From Mycobacterium sp. Root135 (GTDB lineage: Bacteria; Actinomycetota; Actinomycetes; Mycobacteriales; Mycobacteriaceae): a stretch of 64,000 bases of DNA. Numbering within the stretch: the stretch's first letter is position 1; each line of letters begins with the position of its first letter. This document shows positions 53,720 through 64,000 of this stretch, in pieces. The stretch is taken from assembly GCF_001426545.1 (NCBI RefSeq), contig NZ_LMEZ01000001.1:735397-799396 (forward strand), in the 5' to 3' direction. A model generated the notes under the pieces. It was not told the origin of the DNA. It saw nothing but the letters and a program-made list of their open reading frames with translations, and did no database searches. The position numbers and the translations under genes were made by a program.

Positions 53720-54187
53720 TCAGCGCGGCGGGCCGACGATGATGCTCTCGTATTTCTCGGAGGCCTCGGCGAGCAGACCGGGCGATATCTCGAAACCATC
53801 GGGTCGCGGGGTCGACTTGTCGCGGCCTGCGTGCCGGAACAGCCCTTCGATACCGGCCGGCGTGTTGATCATCAGGAGATCGGCCTTCTTCGACGTGATT
53901 CGGTAGGCATGCGGAATCATCTTCGGCAGGAACACGATTCCGCCCTCGCTCAGTTCCATTTCCTGATCGTCGACCCACACCAGAGCAGTGCCCTTGATGA
54001 GCATGAAGACTTCGTCCTCGTGAGTGTGGCGGTGATAGGGCGGCGCTTCGCCTTCGCTGACGTCGAAGCGCCCGATCATCAGTTGACCGTCGGTGACCTT
54101 GCCGTCGAGCAGGATTCCGAGCGTGCCCCCGTCGAGCCATTCGAGTTGTTGCTGCTGCTCGGGTTGTGCGAGATAGGCGACGCTCAC
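53720..54187 (-). CDS. Single-domain cupin protein
   Basis: 155 residues. Cupin motif 1: PPYHRHTHEDEVFMLIKGTALV (metal ligands His, His, Glu); motif 2: FLPKMIPHAYRI (His). Small-molecule-binding or dioxygenase/isomerase-like beta barrel, no signal peptide. Third gene of a reverse group with an acetamidase and an SDR enzyme (84-bp gap to the SDR). Substrate unknown. Confidence 0.86.
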   Translation of the reverse strand: MSVAYLAQPEQQQQLEWLDGGTLGILLDGKVTDGQLMIGRFDVSEGEAPPYHRHTHEDEVFMLIKGTALVWVDDQEMELSEGGIVFLPKMIPHAYRITSKKADLLMINTPAGIEGLFRHAGRDKSTPRPDGFEISPGLLAEASEKYESIIVGPPR

Positions 54188-54271
54188 GGTTTCATCTCCT
54201 CAAGCGGATGATTGGTTCCGCGTCGGCGCTAGCGTAGATCCGATCCACGGCCGTTGCAACGGATCCGCCGA

Positions 54272-55009
54272 TCAGAACTGCACGCCGCGCGTCAATGCGC
54301 CGTCGACGACGAGGTTGGTGCCCGTGACGAAGCTCGCCGCCGAACTGCTCAGGAACACAACGGCATTGGCGACCTCCTGCGGGGTGGCCATCCGGCCCGT
54401 CGGATTGAGCCCGAGGGCCGTCGCGAAGAGCTCGGGATCGTTCTCCTCGATGGACGGCCACACCCCGCCGGGAAAGTACGTGTTGCCGGGGCTGACCGTG
54501 TTGGCCCGCACTCCCTTGCCCGCGAGGTTGAAGGCGAGACCCTGCGTGTAGTGGATGATGGCGGCCTTCATCGTGCCGTACGGGCCTGAGGCGAAGTCGA
54601 TTTCACGCCCGGAGACACTCGAGATCGTCACGATCGACCCCGCGTCGGCGGCGAGCAGATGCGGCAGTGCCGCTTCCACCAAACCGATGGTGCCCATCAG
54701 GTCGACGTCGAAGCTGGTGCGCCAGTTCTCCGGGCTGTCGGCGATGGCGAGCGCGCTGACGTTCGCCACCACGCCGTCGATACCGCCGAGGGCGGCGGCG
54801 CTATCGTCCACCCAGGCCTTCAACGCCGCGGCGTCGCCCACGTCGACCGCGGTGCCGATGGCCGACTCGGCGCCCGCTCCCGCCTCCACCGTCCGCGCGC
54901 AGTAGGCCACGGCCGCACCCTCGGCAAGCAGTCCGTCGACCACTGCCCTGCCGATGCCCCTGGTGCCGCCCGTGACGAGGAAGCGCTTGCCTGTCAGTCC
55001 GAGTTCCAT
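54272..55009 (-). CDS. SDR-family oxidoreductase
   Basis: 245 residues. Cofactor motif VTGGTRGIGRAVVDGLL near residue 12, NVSAL mid-strand motif, catalytic Ser in ISSVSGREIDFASG and YGTMK (Tyr/Lys). C-terminal SSAASFVTGTNLVVDGALTRG as in 3-oxoacyl-ACP-reductase-like SDRs. Starts 10 bp after the acetamidase stop, so probably co-transcribed. Substrate unknown. Confidence 0.9.
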   Translation of the reverse strand: MELGLTGKRFLVTGGTRGIGRAVVDGLLAEGAAVAYCARTVEAGAGAESAIGTAVDVGDAAALKAWVDDSAAALGGIDGVVANVSALAIADSPENWRTSFDVDLMGTIGLVEAALPHLLAADAGSIVTISSVSGREIDFASGPYGTMKAAIIHYTQGLAFNLAGKGVRANTVSPGNTYFPGGVWPSIEENDPELFATALGLNPTGRMATPQEVANAVVFLSSSAASFVTGTNLVVDGALTRGVQF

Positions 55010-55019
55010 GGATGTCCCC

Positions 55020-56033
55020 TCAGTACGAGATCGAGCCCAGGGACTTTGCAGCCCTGCGCATTTCGTCGTGGATACCGCCGAAGGCGGGTGCGACCGGAAG
55101 CAGTCGCTTGTCGACCTTGGTCACTGCGCTGTAGTTGGTGTCGACGACGTTCGCGATCGGTACCTCCGAGATCTGGCTCAGCAACTGGTAGGCGTCGAGA
55201 CGGTCGAGGCCGTACAACTCGCCGAGCCAGCCGACCATTTCGACCTGGCCTGCCCGCCAGGCCTCCTCGAGCGGGCGTCCGGAGCCGATGCACATCAGGT
55301 GAGTGTCGGTCTCGACCCTCGGCCAGGCCGGCCCGCCGCCCTTGATCAGGTCGACGATGGCAGTCACGTGCATCGCGCCCTCCACCGCAGTGCCGCACGA
55401 CTCGCCTTCACCCTGCCGGTAGTGACCGTCGCCGAGGGAGAACAACGCACCGTCGACGTTGACGCGCAGATAACACGTTGCGCCGGCTGCCATTTCGGGG
55501 CTGTCCATGTTGCCGCCGAAGTAGTCGGGCACCAGCGACGTCCGCACCTCGCGCCGCGCAGGCGCGACGCCGACCGTGCCGAGCATCGGGTTCGAGGGCA
55601 GGCGCAGCTGGAAGTCGCTGGCCAGCGCCGAGAAGCCGAGCGTCTCGGTGCCCGCGTCGTAGTCGTAGATGTACGTGCGCTCGTCCAACGGGTCCTGCAG
55701 CGTCGGGCTGGCCGGAATGCTGGTCAGGCCACCGAAGAACGGAATCAGGGTCGACGCACCCCAGGTGCGTGCGGGCGTCAGGTCCACCAGGTGCACCGCC
55801 AGGGTGTCCCCCGGTGCGGCACCCTCGATCCAGAACGGTCCCGTCTGGGGGTTGAGGTCCTCGGTGTCCAGCGCCGTGGTGGCGACGTCGTCCCTGCTGG
55901 TGATGCGGCCGCCGTAGGCGTCCTCGGTCCACAGGGTCAGGGCCGTTCCTGGCTTGATCCGCATGACCGGGGCGGCGCCGCCGAAGGTGTAGGCGAGCTG
56001 GTCGACCGTTGGCACGAAGGTGACGTGATCCAT
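55020..56033 (-). CDS. Acetamidase/formamidase family protein
   Basis: 337 residues from ATG at 56033 (MDHVTFVPTVDQLAYTF, the family start). An in-frame upstream GTG lies inside the metK terminator and was rejected. Landmarks: WTEDAYGGRI, GPFWIEGAAPGDTLAVHLVDL, DYFGGNMDSPEMAAGATCYLRV, FSLGDGHYRQGEGE and CGTAVEG. FmdA-type enzymes hydrolyse short amides to acid and ammonia. First of three genes with an SDR and a cupin. An amide source, such as nitrile hydratase, is 42 kb away, so no link can be claimed. Confidence 0.88.
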   Translation of the reverse strand: MDHVTFVPTVDQLAYTFGGAAPVMRIKPGTALTLWTEDAYGGRITSRDDVATTALDTEDLNPQTGPFWIEGAAPGDTLAVHLVDLTPARTWGASTLIPFFGGLTSIPASPTLQDPLDERTYIYDYDAGTETLGFSALASDFQLRLPSNPMLGTVGVAPARREVRTSLVPDYFGGNMDSPEMAAGATCYLRVNVDGALFSLGDGHYRQGEGESCGTAVEGAMHVTAIVDLIKGGGPAWPRVETDTHLMCIGSGRPLEEAWRAGQVEMVGWLGELYGLDRLDAYQLLSQISEVPIANVVDTNYSAVTKVDKRLLPVAPAFGGIHDEMRRAAKSLGSISY

Positions 56034-56091
56034 CAGCCCATCCTGGTGGATTGCGTCGCCTCGCGCCCACCCGACCCGCGTGAACAGTCGA

Positions 56092-56126
56092 AAAAGGCCC
56101 TGAATCACGCGGATTCAGGGCCTTTT
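56092..56126. terminator. Perfect bidirectional intrinsic terminator after metK
   Basis: A 15-bp perfect inverted repeat (AAAAGGCCCTGAATC and its complement) with a 5-nt loop lies at 56092-56126, with an A run on one flank and a T run on the other. It starts 17 bp after the metK stop on the reverse strand and lies 59 bp before the start of the acetamidase gene, also reverse. It fits a factor-independent terminator that separates metK from the downstream genes. Confidence 0.88.
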
Positions 56127-56142
56127 GCGACTGCTCGCGGTA

Positions 56143-57351
56143 TTACACGGAAGCCTTGAGCTCCTCGACCTTGTCCGTGCGCTCCCACGGCAGGTCGACG
56201 TCGGTGCGGCCGAAGTGGCCGTAGGCCGCCGTCGGCGCGTAGATCGGGCGCAGCAGGTCCAGATCGCGGACGATCGCACCCGGGCGCAGGTCGAAGACCG
56301 AGGTGATGGCCTTCTCGATGCGGGCGGGGTCGACGGTCTCGGAACCGAACGTCTCGACGAACAAGCCGACGGGGGCGGCCTTGCCGATCGCGTAGGCGAC
56401 CTGAACCTCGACGCGCTCGGCCAGGCCGGCGGCGACGACGTTCTTGGCCACCCAGCGCATCGCGTACGCCGCGGAACGGTCCACCTTCGACGGATCCTTG
56501 CCGGAGAACGCGCCGCCACCGTGGCGGGCCCAGCCGCCGTAGGTGTCGACGATGATCTTGCGACCGGTCAGACCCGCGTCACCCATGGGGCCGCCGAGGA
56601 CGAACTTGCCGGTCGGGTTGACCAGCAGCCGGTAGTCGGAGGTGTCCATCGTGTCGTGGTTCAGGTCGGCCAGGACGGTATTGACGACCTTCTCGCGGAT
56701 GTCGGGCGTCAGGCCACCCTCGAGGTCGATGCCGTCGGCGTGCTGGGTGGACAGCACGACGGTGTCCAGCCGGACCGGGGTGTTGCCGTCGTACTGCACG
56801 GTGACCTGGGTCTTGCCGTCGGGCCGCAGGTAGTCGAGCACACCGCTCTTGCGAACCTCGGTGAGCCTGCGAGCGAGGCGGTGCGCGATCGCGATCGGCA
56901 GCGGCATCAGCTCGGGCGTGTCCTTGATGGCGTAGCCGAACATGAGGCCCTGGTCGCCGGCGCCCTGGGCGTCCAGCGGGTCGCCTGCGCCTTCGACGCG
57001 CGCCTCGTGGGCGGTGTCGACTCCCATCGCGATGTCGGGCGACTGTGCACCGATTCCGATGTTCACGCCACAGGTCTCGCCGTCGAAGCCCTTGTCGGAC
57101 GAGTCGTAACCGATTTCGAGGATGCGTGCGCGCACGGTCTTCGGAATGTCGGCGAACGCTTCCTTGGCCGTCGTGGTGACCTCACCGACGACGTGCACCT
57201 GACCGGTGGTCACCAGGGTCTCCACGGCGACCCGCGACTTCGGATCCTGCGCCAGCAGTGCGTCGAGCACCGAGTCGCTGATGGCGTCGCAGATCTTGTC
57301 GGGGTGCCCCTCTGTTACCGACTCACTGGTAAACAGCCGACCTTTGCTCAC
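56143..57351 (-). CDS. metK: S-adenosylmethionine synthetase
   Basis: 402 residues. Motifs: [25 protein letters not shown] (ATP), GKTQVTVQY and the glycine-rich [18 protein letters not shown]. It makes SAM from methionine and ATP. Length matches other mycobacteria. coaBC lies upstream on the same strand after about 144 bp, and the metK terminator lies just downstream. Confidence 0.97.
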   Translation of the reverse strand: MSKGRLFTSESVTEGHPDKICDAISDSVLDALLAQDPKSRVAVETLVTTGQVHVVGEVTTTAKEAFADIPKTVRARILEIGYDSSDKGFDGETCGVNIGIGAQSPDIAMGVDTAHEARVEGAGDPLDAQGAGDQGLMFGYAIKDTPELMPLPIAIAHRLARRLTEVRKSGVLDYLRPDGKTQVTVQYDGNTPVRLDTVVLSTQHADGIDLEGGLTPDIREKVVNTVLADLNHDTMDTSDYRLLVNPTGKFVLGGPMGDAGLTGRKIIVDTYGGWARHGGGAFSGKDPSKVDRSAAYAMRWVAKNVVAAGLAERVEVQVAYAIGKAAPVGLFVETFGSETVDPARIEKAITSVFDLRPGAIVRDLDLLRPIYAPTAAYGHFGRTDVDLPWERTDKVEELKASV

Positions 57352-57495
57352 GATGTCATCCCCTTCTAAAGCTTAGTTATGCGAATCATATCGAAACCCG
57401 ATGTCGCCGCCGGGGCGGCTCCGTGCCTTGCTGCAGCCAAGCGTGCGTCCCGGCGGGCCGCAACCCTTACGCGCAGGGTGTTGCTGTAGAGCCCG

Positions 57496-58752
57496 TCACT
57501 CCGCACGGCTTCCGAGGAACGCAGCGATCGCGTCCACGATACGGCTAGACATCAACGTCTTCGAACCGTGCTCCAGCGCGACGTCGTTGCCATCGGCCGC
57601 CAGCAGCCACCCGTCGTTGTTGTCGACCTCGAATGCCTTGCCTTCGCCGACGGCGTTGACGACGAGGAGGTCACAACCCTTGCGCTGCAATTTCGCGCGG
57701 GCATGGAACAGCACGTCACCGTTGGCGTCACCCGTCTCGGCAGCGAATCCGACGATGGCGCGCATGTTGGGCAGCTGACCGTCGATGCGCGCCCTGACGG
57801 TGCCCGCGAGCACGTCCTCGGTCCGCGTCAGTTCGATGGAGGGAGCCGACGCCGCACCCGGGTCGTGGGACTTCTTGATCTTGCTGGTCGCCACGTGGGT
57901 GGGACGGAAGTCGGCCACGGCCGCGGCCATCACGAGGACGTGGGCGTCGGGCGCATGCTTGGACACTGCGTCCTGCAGCTGTTCGGCCGAGCCGATGTGT
58001 ACGACGTTGACGCCAGCGGGGTCGGCGAGCCCGGCGGTGTTGCCTGCGATAAGGGTGACGTCGGCACCGCGCTGAGCGGCGACCCGCGCCACGGCGTAAC
58101 CCTGCTTTCCCGAGCTGCGGTTGCCGATGAACCGCACCGGGTCGAGGGGTTCACGGGTGCCGCCCGCGGTGACGAGCACCTTGACCCCCGACAGATCGAA
58201 GGGCAGTGCGTCGGGCCGGTCGAGCAGCAGTTGGGCCAGCGTCGTAATCTCCTCCGGCTCGGGGAGGCGGCCTGCGCCGCTGTCGGAGCCGGTGAGTCGG
58301 CCGGACGCCGGTTCGAGGACGACGTTCCCGCGGCGACGCAAGGTCTCCACGTTCTGCACCGTCGCCGGATGGAACCACATCTCGGTGTGCATCGCCGGGG
58401 CGAAGACCACGGGACATCGCGCGGTCAACAGCGTTGCGGTGAGGAGGTCGTCGGCCCGCCCGGAGACGGCACGGGCCAGCAGGTCCGCGGTAGCCGGTGC
58501 GACGACCACGAGGTCTGCCTCTTGGCCGATGCGGACGTGCGGAACTTGGTCGACGTCGGAGAAGACGCCCGTCCGGACCGGTTGGCCGGAGAGCGCCTCG
58601 AAGGTGGCGGCCCCGACGAAGCGCAGGGCGGATTCGGTGGGAACCACCCGAACGGAGTGCCCCGCCTCGGCGAGCTGACGGACCACCGTGCACGCCTTGT
58701 AGGCGGCAATGCCGCCTGCGACGCCCACGACGACCCGTTTGCGCTCGGTCAT
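57496..58752 (-). CDS. coaBC: CoaBC, phosphopantothenoylcysteine synthase/decarboxylase
   Basis: 418 residues. The CoaC flavoprotein decarboxylase half has GVAGGIAAYKACTVVRQL, PATADLLA and FAPAMHTEMW. The CoaB ligase half has VLVTAGGTREPLDPVRFIGNRSSGKQG and KIKK with a C-terminal substrate loop. Two consecutive steps of coenzyme A synthesis. It lies in the mihF-gmk-rpoZ-coaBC-metK order known in mycobacteria, 14 bp after rpoZ. Confidence 0.96.
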   Translation of the reverse strand: MTERKRVVVGVAGGIAAYKACTVVRQLAEAGHSVRVVPTESALRFVGAATFEALSGQPVRTGVFSDVDQVPHVRIGQEADLVVVAPATADLLARAVSGRADDLLTATLLTARCPVVFAPAMHTEMWFHPATVQNVETLRRRGNVVLEPASGRLTGSDSGAGRLPEPEEITTLAQLLLDRPDALPFDLSGVKVLVTAGGTREPLDPVRFIGNRSSGKQGYAVARVAAQRGADVTLIAGNTAGLADPAGVNVVHIGSAEQLQDAVSKHAPDAHVLVMAAAVADFRPTHVATSKIKKSHDPGAASAPSIELTRTEDVLAGTVRARIDGQLPNMRAIVGFAAETGDANGDVLFHARAKLQRKGCDLLVVNAVGEGKAFEVDNNDGWLLAADGNDVALEHGSKTLMSSRIVDAIAAFLGSRAE

Positions 58753-58766
58753 GTCGAAGCCGGGTC

Positions 58767-59063
58767 TTAGTGTTCGCCCTCGGTGTGCTCGAGCAAGTCA
58801 CCGTGAATTTCGCGCATCGCGATCGACAGCGGCTTCTCCTGCAGGCCCGGCTCGACGAGCGGACCGACGTATTCCAGGATGCCGTCGCCCAGCTGGTTGT
58901 AGTAATCGTTGATCTGGCGCGCCCGCTTGGCGGCGTAGATCACCAGCGCGTATTTGCTGGACGCGCGGGACAGCAACTCGTCGATCGGCGGGTTGGTGAT
59001 GCCCAGGGGCGTGTCATAGGCGTTGGCGGCGTCGGAGTCGAAGCTCTCGACAGGGGTTGTCAC
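58767..59063 (-). CDS. rpoZ: RNA polymerase omega subunit
   Basis: 98 residues. Omega conserved core: [10 protein letters not shown]-like [62 protein letters not shown]. It stabilises the beta' subunit. I chose GTG at 59063 because AGGAGA lies 7 bp before it; a start 18 codons further upstream has no ribosome-binding site and overlaps gmk. Part of the gmk-rpoZ-coaBC run. Confidence 0.93.
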   Translation of the reverse strand: MTTPVESFDSDAANAYDTPLGITNPPIDELLSRASSKYALVIYAAKRARQINDYYNQLGDGILEYVGPLVEPGLQEKPLSIAMREIHGDLLEHTEGEH

Positions 59064-59070
59064 GAAGTTA

Positions 59071-59076
59071 TCTCCT
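59071..59076 (-). promoter_or_regulatory. Ribosome-binding site of rpoZ
   Basis: AGGAGA on the reverse strand lies 7 bp upstream of the GTG at 59063 and decides the rpoZ start over a longer in-frame form that begins inside the gmk 3' end. Confidence 0.7.
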
Positions 59077-59113
59077 GGCGTTTTCGCTGGGGGCCGAGCT
59101 GTCTGCTGATCGG

Positions 59114-59713
59114 TCACGCCGGATCCGGCGTGTGGCCCATCAGCAAGGATACCAATTCTGAGCAGGCAAATTCCAATTGCTCGTTGACGACGACCACGTC
59201 GAACTCATCCTGGGCGGCGAGTTCGTCCCGTGCGGTGGCGAGTCTTCGCTCTCTCACCTCGGGGCTTTCGGTGCCGCGGCCCACCAGTCGGGACTCCAGC
59301 GCCTCCCAACTCGGAGGGGCCAGGAACACCGACAGGGCCTCGGGCATGGCGGCCTTCACGGCTTTTGCGCCGGCGAGGTCGACCTCGATCAGGACGGGGC
59401 GTCCAGCTCGGGCGGCAGCTCGCACGGGTTCGGCGGGCGTTCCGGATCGATGTAGGCCGCGATGAATCTCGGCCCACTCCAGAAGAGCACCGTCGTCGAT
59501 CAACTGCTGAAATTGCACGGCGGTCAGGAACCTGTAATCGATTCCGTCGACTTCGCCGGGCCGTGGCGACCTGGTGGTCGCCGAAACGCTGAAGTACAGA
59601 TCCGGCACCCGCTCTCGCAGGCACCGAACCACCGTCGACTTGCCGACGGCCGAAGGACCGGACAGCACCACGACTCGACTCATCGCAACCGCCGACCGGT
59701 CCTTCGCCGGCAC
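59114..59713 (-). CDS. gmk: Guanylate kinase
   Basis: 199 residues from a GTG overlapping the mihF stop by one base; an ATG at 59683 is a shorter alternative. P-loop [21 protein letters not shown]-binding [22 protein letters not shown] and [31 protein letters not shown] pool enzyme. Operon with mihF upstream and rpoZ downstream. Confidence 0.95.
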   Translation of the reverse strand: MPAKDRSAVAMSRVVVLSGPSAVGKSTVVRCLRERVPDLYFSVSATTRSPRPGEVDGIDYRFLTAVQFQQLIDDGALLEWAEIHRGLHRSGTPAEPVRAAARAGRPVLIEVDLAGAKAVKAAMPEALSVFLAPPSWEALESRLVGRGTESPEVRERRLATARDELAAQDEFDVVVVNEQLEFACSELVSLLMGHTPDPA

Positions 59714-60036
59714 TAATCCGCCGTGAAGTCGAACTTTTCCAGCAGAGCCTTGCGCTGACGATCACCCAGACCGCGCAAACGGCGGGTGGGTGCAATCTCG
59801 AGCTCGGTCATGATTTCCTGCGCCTTGACCTTGCCAACCTTCGGCAATGCTTCCAGCAACGCGGAAACCTTCATCTTGCCCAAGATGTCGTCACCCTCAG
59901 CGTCCTTGAGGACCTGCTTGAGGTTGGTGCCGCCGCGCTTGAGGCGATCCTTCAGTTCAGCTCGCGCTCGACGTGCGGCAGCAGCCTTCTCCAACGCTGC
60001 CGCGCGCTGTTCGTCGGTCAACTGGGGAAGGGCCAC
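59713..60036 (-). CDS. mihF: mIHF, mycobacterial integration host factor
   Basis: 107 residues from GTG, with a GGAGGA purine stretch just upstream (complement of TCCTCC at about 60041-60046). Basic helical N-terminus ([25 protein letters not shown]) and the conserved core [35 protein letters not shown], split here across the family's helix-two-turn-helix region. Nucleoid-associated DNA-binding protein of actinobacteria, important for phage integration and growth. First gene of the run through gmk and rpoZ. Confidence 0.95.
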   Translation of the reverse strand: MALPQLTDEQRAAALEKAAAARRARAELKDRLKRGGTNLKQVLKDAEGDDILGKMKVSALLEALPKVGKVKAQEIMTELEIAPTRRLRGLGDRQRKALLEKFDFTAD

Positions 60037-60587
60037 GGGTTCCTCCGTCTCTTGCCATCTTTGAACTGGCCATCTACTTGTGTCTTGACTGGTTGGAGAA
60101 CCAGCCAGCGACGACGACCGTACCCACGGCCGCTGACGAAAGCTAACCCCACCCCCCGCTTTCCTGGGTCAAAAGCGCAGCGTGTAGGGCAATCTGCCCA
60201 GAATCGTGGTCCGCCAAGGCCGGTTCGGGCGAAGGTGGCGAAAAACTGCATCGTGCCTGATTAACGGTGTTTTTCGGCTGTTGGTCGGCACTGTCGAGCA
60301 GGGTGCGACGGCGACGTGTCGGCCGGGGCGTCATTCGGCGAGGTCCGATTACTGAGAATTTCCCTGGTCATCGCATGTCGGGCGTGTCGGCGACACCCCG
60401 GCCGGTGAGCGAACCGCCTCGTTCGCCACACGGGTTGCGTCCGTCACGTACGCCACAGACGCCCAACCGTTATCAGACGCACAGCGGGTGCAAATCGTCA
60501 TCAGGGGAAGCGCCAATGTGGGCTTCCTAGCGTTCTCGTGGTGAGGCAAAACCGCCTCGTGCAGACGACTGAGAGTGGAGAAATCTG
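60037..60587. promoter_or_regulatory. 551-bp intergenic region between mihF and the small secreted protein
   Basis: No convincing gene lies here; three short frames seen in it lack ribosome-binding sites and recognisable products. Seen: the reverse-strand mihF ribosome-binding site at about 60041; a small hairpin CTGGTT-GGAG-AACCAG at 60089-60104; and, before the forward gene, TAGCGT near 60528-60533 as a possible -10 and GTGGAG just before its ATG. It should hold the divergent promoters of mihF and the secreted gene. In M. tuberculosis a PPE gene is present near here; none is seen. Confidence 0.4.
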
Positions 60588-60929
60588 ATGACCTTCAAGC
60601 GGGCCGTGTACGCGTCGATCCTGGCCGCCGGAGTCGGACTGACCGGGTTGTCGGGCGTCGGCCTCGGCACGGCGTCGGCCGATCCCGGCCAGTGCAACAA
60701 CTGGGGCCAGCCACCCTGCGGGCAGGACCAGCACGACAACAGGGGTCCCAACGACAACAGGGGTCCCGACGACAACCGGGGACCCGTCGACTGGCAGCAC
60801 CGCGGCGTCGACCAAGGCCGTCAGGATCATCAGCCGTTCAACTGGAACGGCCAGCAGGTCACCCCGTTGCCGGCAGGCAACGGCGCTGGCTGGGGGTTCT
60901 GGTTCGGTCCCGTCTGGATTCCGCTGTAG
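60588..60929 (+). CDS. Small secreted protein with DNRGP repeats
   Basis: 113 residues. Signal peptide: basic start (FKRAVY), hydrophobic core (ILAAGVGLTGLSGVGLG) and likely cleavage at ASA/DP near 31. The mature part is short, rich in Asn, Asp, Gly and Pro, has two Cys (CNNW..PPCGQ), and three DNRGP-x units at residues 50-67. The C-terminal half is Trp-rich (FNWNGQQ; GFWFGPVWIPL). Exported, no domain recognised. Pairs with a 46-bp gap to the convergent pyrF stop. Function unknown. Confidence 0.78.
   Translation: MTFKRAVYASILAAGVGLTGLSGVGLGTASADPGQCNNWGQPPCGQDQHDNRGPNDNRGPDDNRGPVDWQHRGVDQGRQDHQPFNWNGQQVTPLPAGNGAGWGFWFGPVWIPL
60735..60788 (+). repeat. Three tandem 18-bp coding repeats (DNRGP-x)
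   Basis: Three 18-nt units each read as GACAAC(A/C)GGGG(T/A)CCC plus one variable codon. They encode DNRGPN, DNRGPD and DNRGPV in the small secreted protein. High DNA similarity suggests expansion by slippage. Confidence 0.85.
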
Positions 60930-60975
60930 GCCGGTGGCCAAGGCGGCGGGTCACCTGCTTGGGCAGGCCCCGCCG

Positions 60976-61787
60976 TCATCCGGCCAGATGGGCGACGGCG
61001 TCCCGCATGCGCTCCGCCGCCGCGCGGACTGCGGCGACGTCCGGGCCGGCCCGCAACACGTCCCGCGACACCGCGGGCAACAGCGTCCCCGCCGCGGCCC
61101 CGCCAAGCCCACGCAGCGCGTCTGGTCGACCGCCCTGGGCGCCAACCCCGGGCAAGAGCACCGGTCCCCCGAGCTCGCCGAGATCCGGAACGTCGGCCAA
61201 CGTGGCGCCCACCACGACGCCGACGGAGCCGCGACCCGCACCCCGGTTCTCGGCGCTCACGTCGTCGACGATCGACTGGGCGACCGTGCGACCGTCGACG
61301 ACGGCACGCTGCACGCTCGCCCCCTCGGGGTTGGACGTCGCGGCAAGCACGAAGACGCCTCGGTCGTGCCGGGCGGCGGTGTCCAGCAGCGGTCGCAGGG
61401 ACTCGAATCCCAGGTAGGGCGAGGCCGTGACGGCGTCGCACGCCAGCGGCGAGTCCCCCGCCCACGCTGAGGCATACGCAGCCATCGTCGAGCCGATGTC
61501 ACCCCGCTTGGCGTCGGCGAGCACCAGCACGCCAGCGTCACGAAGCTCGGCGATCACCGTCTCCAATACCGAATAGCCGGCGGCTCCGTAGCTCTCGAAG
61601 AACGCCACCTGCGGCTTGACGATGGCGAAGCCCTCGTAGGCCCGGACGCAGACGTCGCAGAACGCGGTGAGGCCCTCGACGTCGACCGGCAGCCCCCACG
61701 CCTGCAGCAGTTCCGGGTGCGGATCGATGCCCAGACACAGCGGGCCGCGGTCCGCCATGGCCGAGGCCAGCCTGGCCCCGAATCCGG

Positions 61788-61791
<4 letters not shown>
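60976..61791 (-). CDS. pyrF: Orotidine 5'-phosphate decarboxylase
   Basis: 271 residues of the actinobacterial class-2 OMP decarboxylase. Catalytic motif [16 protein letters not shown] (Asp, Lys), with [18 protein letters not shown] near the N-terminus. Final step of UMP synthesis. The GTG at 61791 overlaps the carB stop by 4 bp, so pyrF is translated with carB; a longer in-frame form would lie inside carB and was rejected. Confidence 0.95.

Positions 61792-64000
<2,209 letters not shown>

Noticed and set aside
55020-56108. Longer amidase form starting at 56108
   Set aside because: Its first codons lie in the metK terminator hairpin, while the family-type start MDHVTFVPT is at 56033.
60267-60530. 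Forward and reverse short frames in the mihF intergenic region
   Set aside because: No start signals or family resemblance; likely chance frames in high-GC DNA.

Overview
This is high-GC actinobacterial chromosome with the gene content and order of a mycobacterium. Most of the window is the block that in Mycobacterium tuberculosis runs from the qor/ctaB/tkt region to carB (Rv1455-Rv1384, from memory). Mycobacterial markers include opcA, lprG with the P55 exporter, mihF, the LipH/LipI pair and a PriA lacking helicase motifs. PEP carboxylase, a nitrile hydratase cluster and the absence of PE/PPE and VapBC genes suggest an environmental Mycolicibacterium-like species rather than the tubercle bacillus. 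I saw no rRNA, tRNA, insertion sequence, prophage or CRISPR array.

Layout. 1-2770: end of an ATP-grasp gene, quinone reductase (qor), ArfB-type release factor, heme O synthase (ctaB). 2967-9393: pentose-phosphate operon tkt-tal-zwf-opcA-pgl. 9422-13761: a membrane protein, then a compact forward run of a small helical protein, an unusual cytochrome P450, nitrile hydratase alpha and beta and its activator. 13758-19739: PEP carboxylase (reverse), an amidohydrolase and an ankyrin protein (forward). 19723-23099: glycolytic run gap-pgk-tpiA with secG (reverse). 23436-25124: secreted lipase-like protein with a repetitive linker. 25121-30015: uvrC-rapZ-cuvA-whiA. 30079-33478: three translationally coupled genes encoding an uncharacterised protein, MurL and a MurD2-type ligase. 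33972-42485: riboflavin genes (ribBA, ribH, ribE, ribD) with a PH-like protein, an ANTAR protein, rpe and the lprG-P55 pair. 42513-50091: rsmB, fmt, a LemA/DUF2207 pair, priA and a YhhN protein. 49925-56033: two tandem esterases, a short YdeI-like protein, a Baeyer-Villiger-type monooxygenase, and a reverse amidase-SDR-cupin group. 56143-64000: metK, coaBC, rpoZ, gmk, mihF, a small secreted repeat protein, pyrF and the 3' part of carB.

How the genes work together. The forward operon at the left feeds NADPH and pentose production, with OpcA expected to serve Zwf. The gap-pgk-tpiA run is lower glycolysis and ppc is anaplerotic. The rib genes cover most of riboflavin synthesis. The metK-to-carB end is one-carbon, coenzyme A and nucleotide housekeeping.

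Two segments stand out. (1) The MurL/MurD2 pair would allow D-glutamate to enter peptidoglycan by ligation of L-Glu followed by epimerisation of the nucleotide precursor, rather than through free D-Glu from MurI. An uncharacterised gene precedes it, possibly a degenerate fold-type IV PLP-enzyme relative. (2) The P450 lies 19 bp upstream of the nitrile hydratase genes and lacks the usual I-helix acid-alcohol pair, so it may be a non-monooxygenase P450 that supplies a nitrile. Functions come from motif reading and remembered family knowledge; no database search was run.
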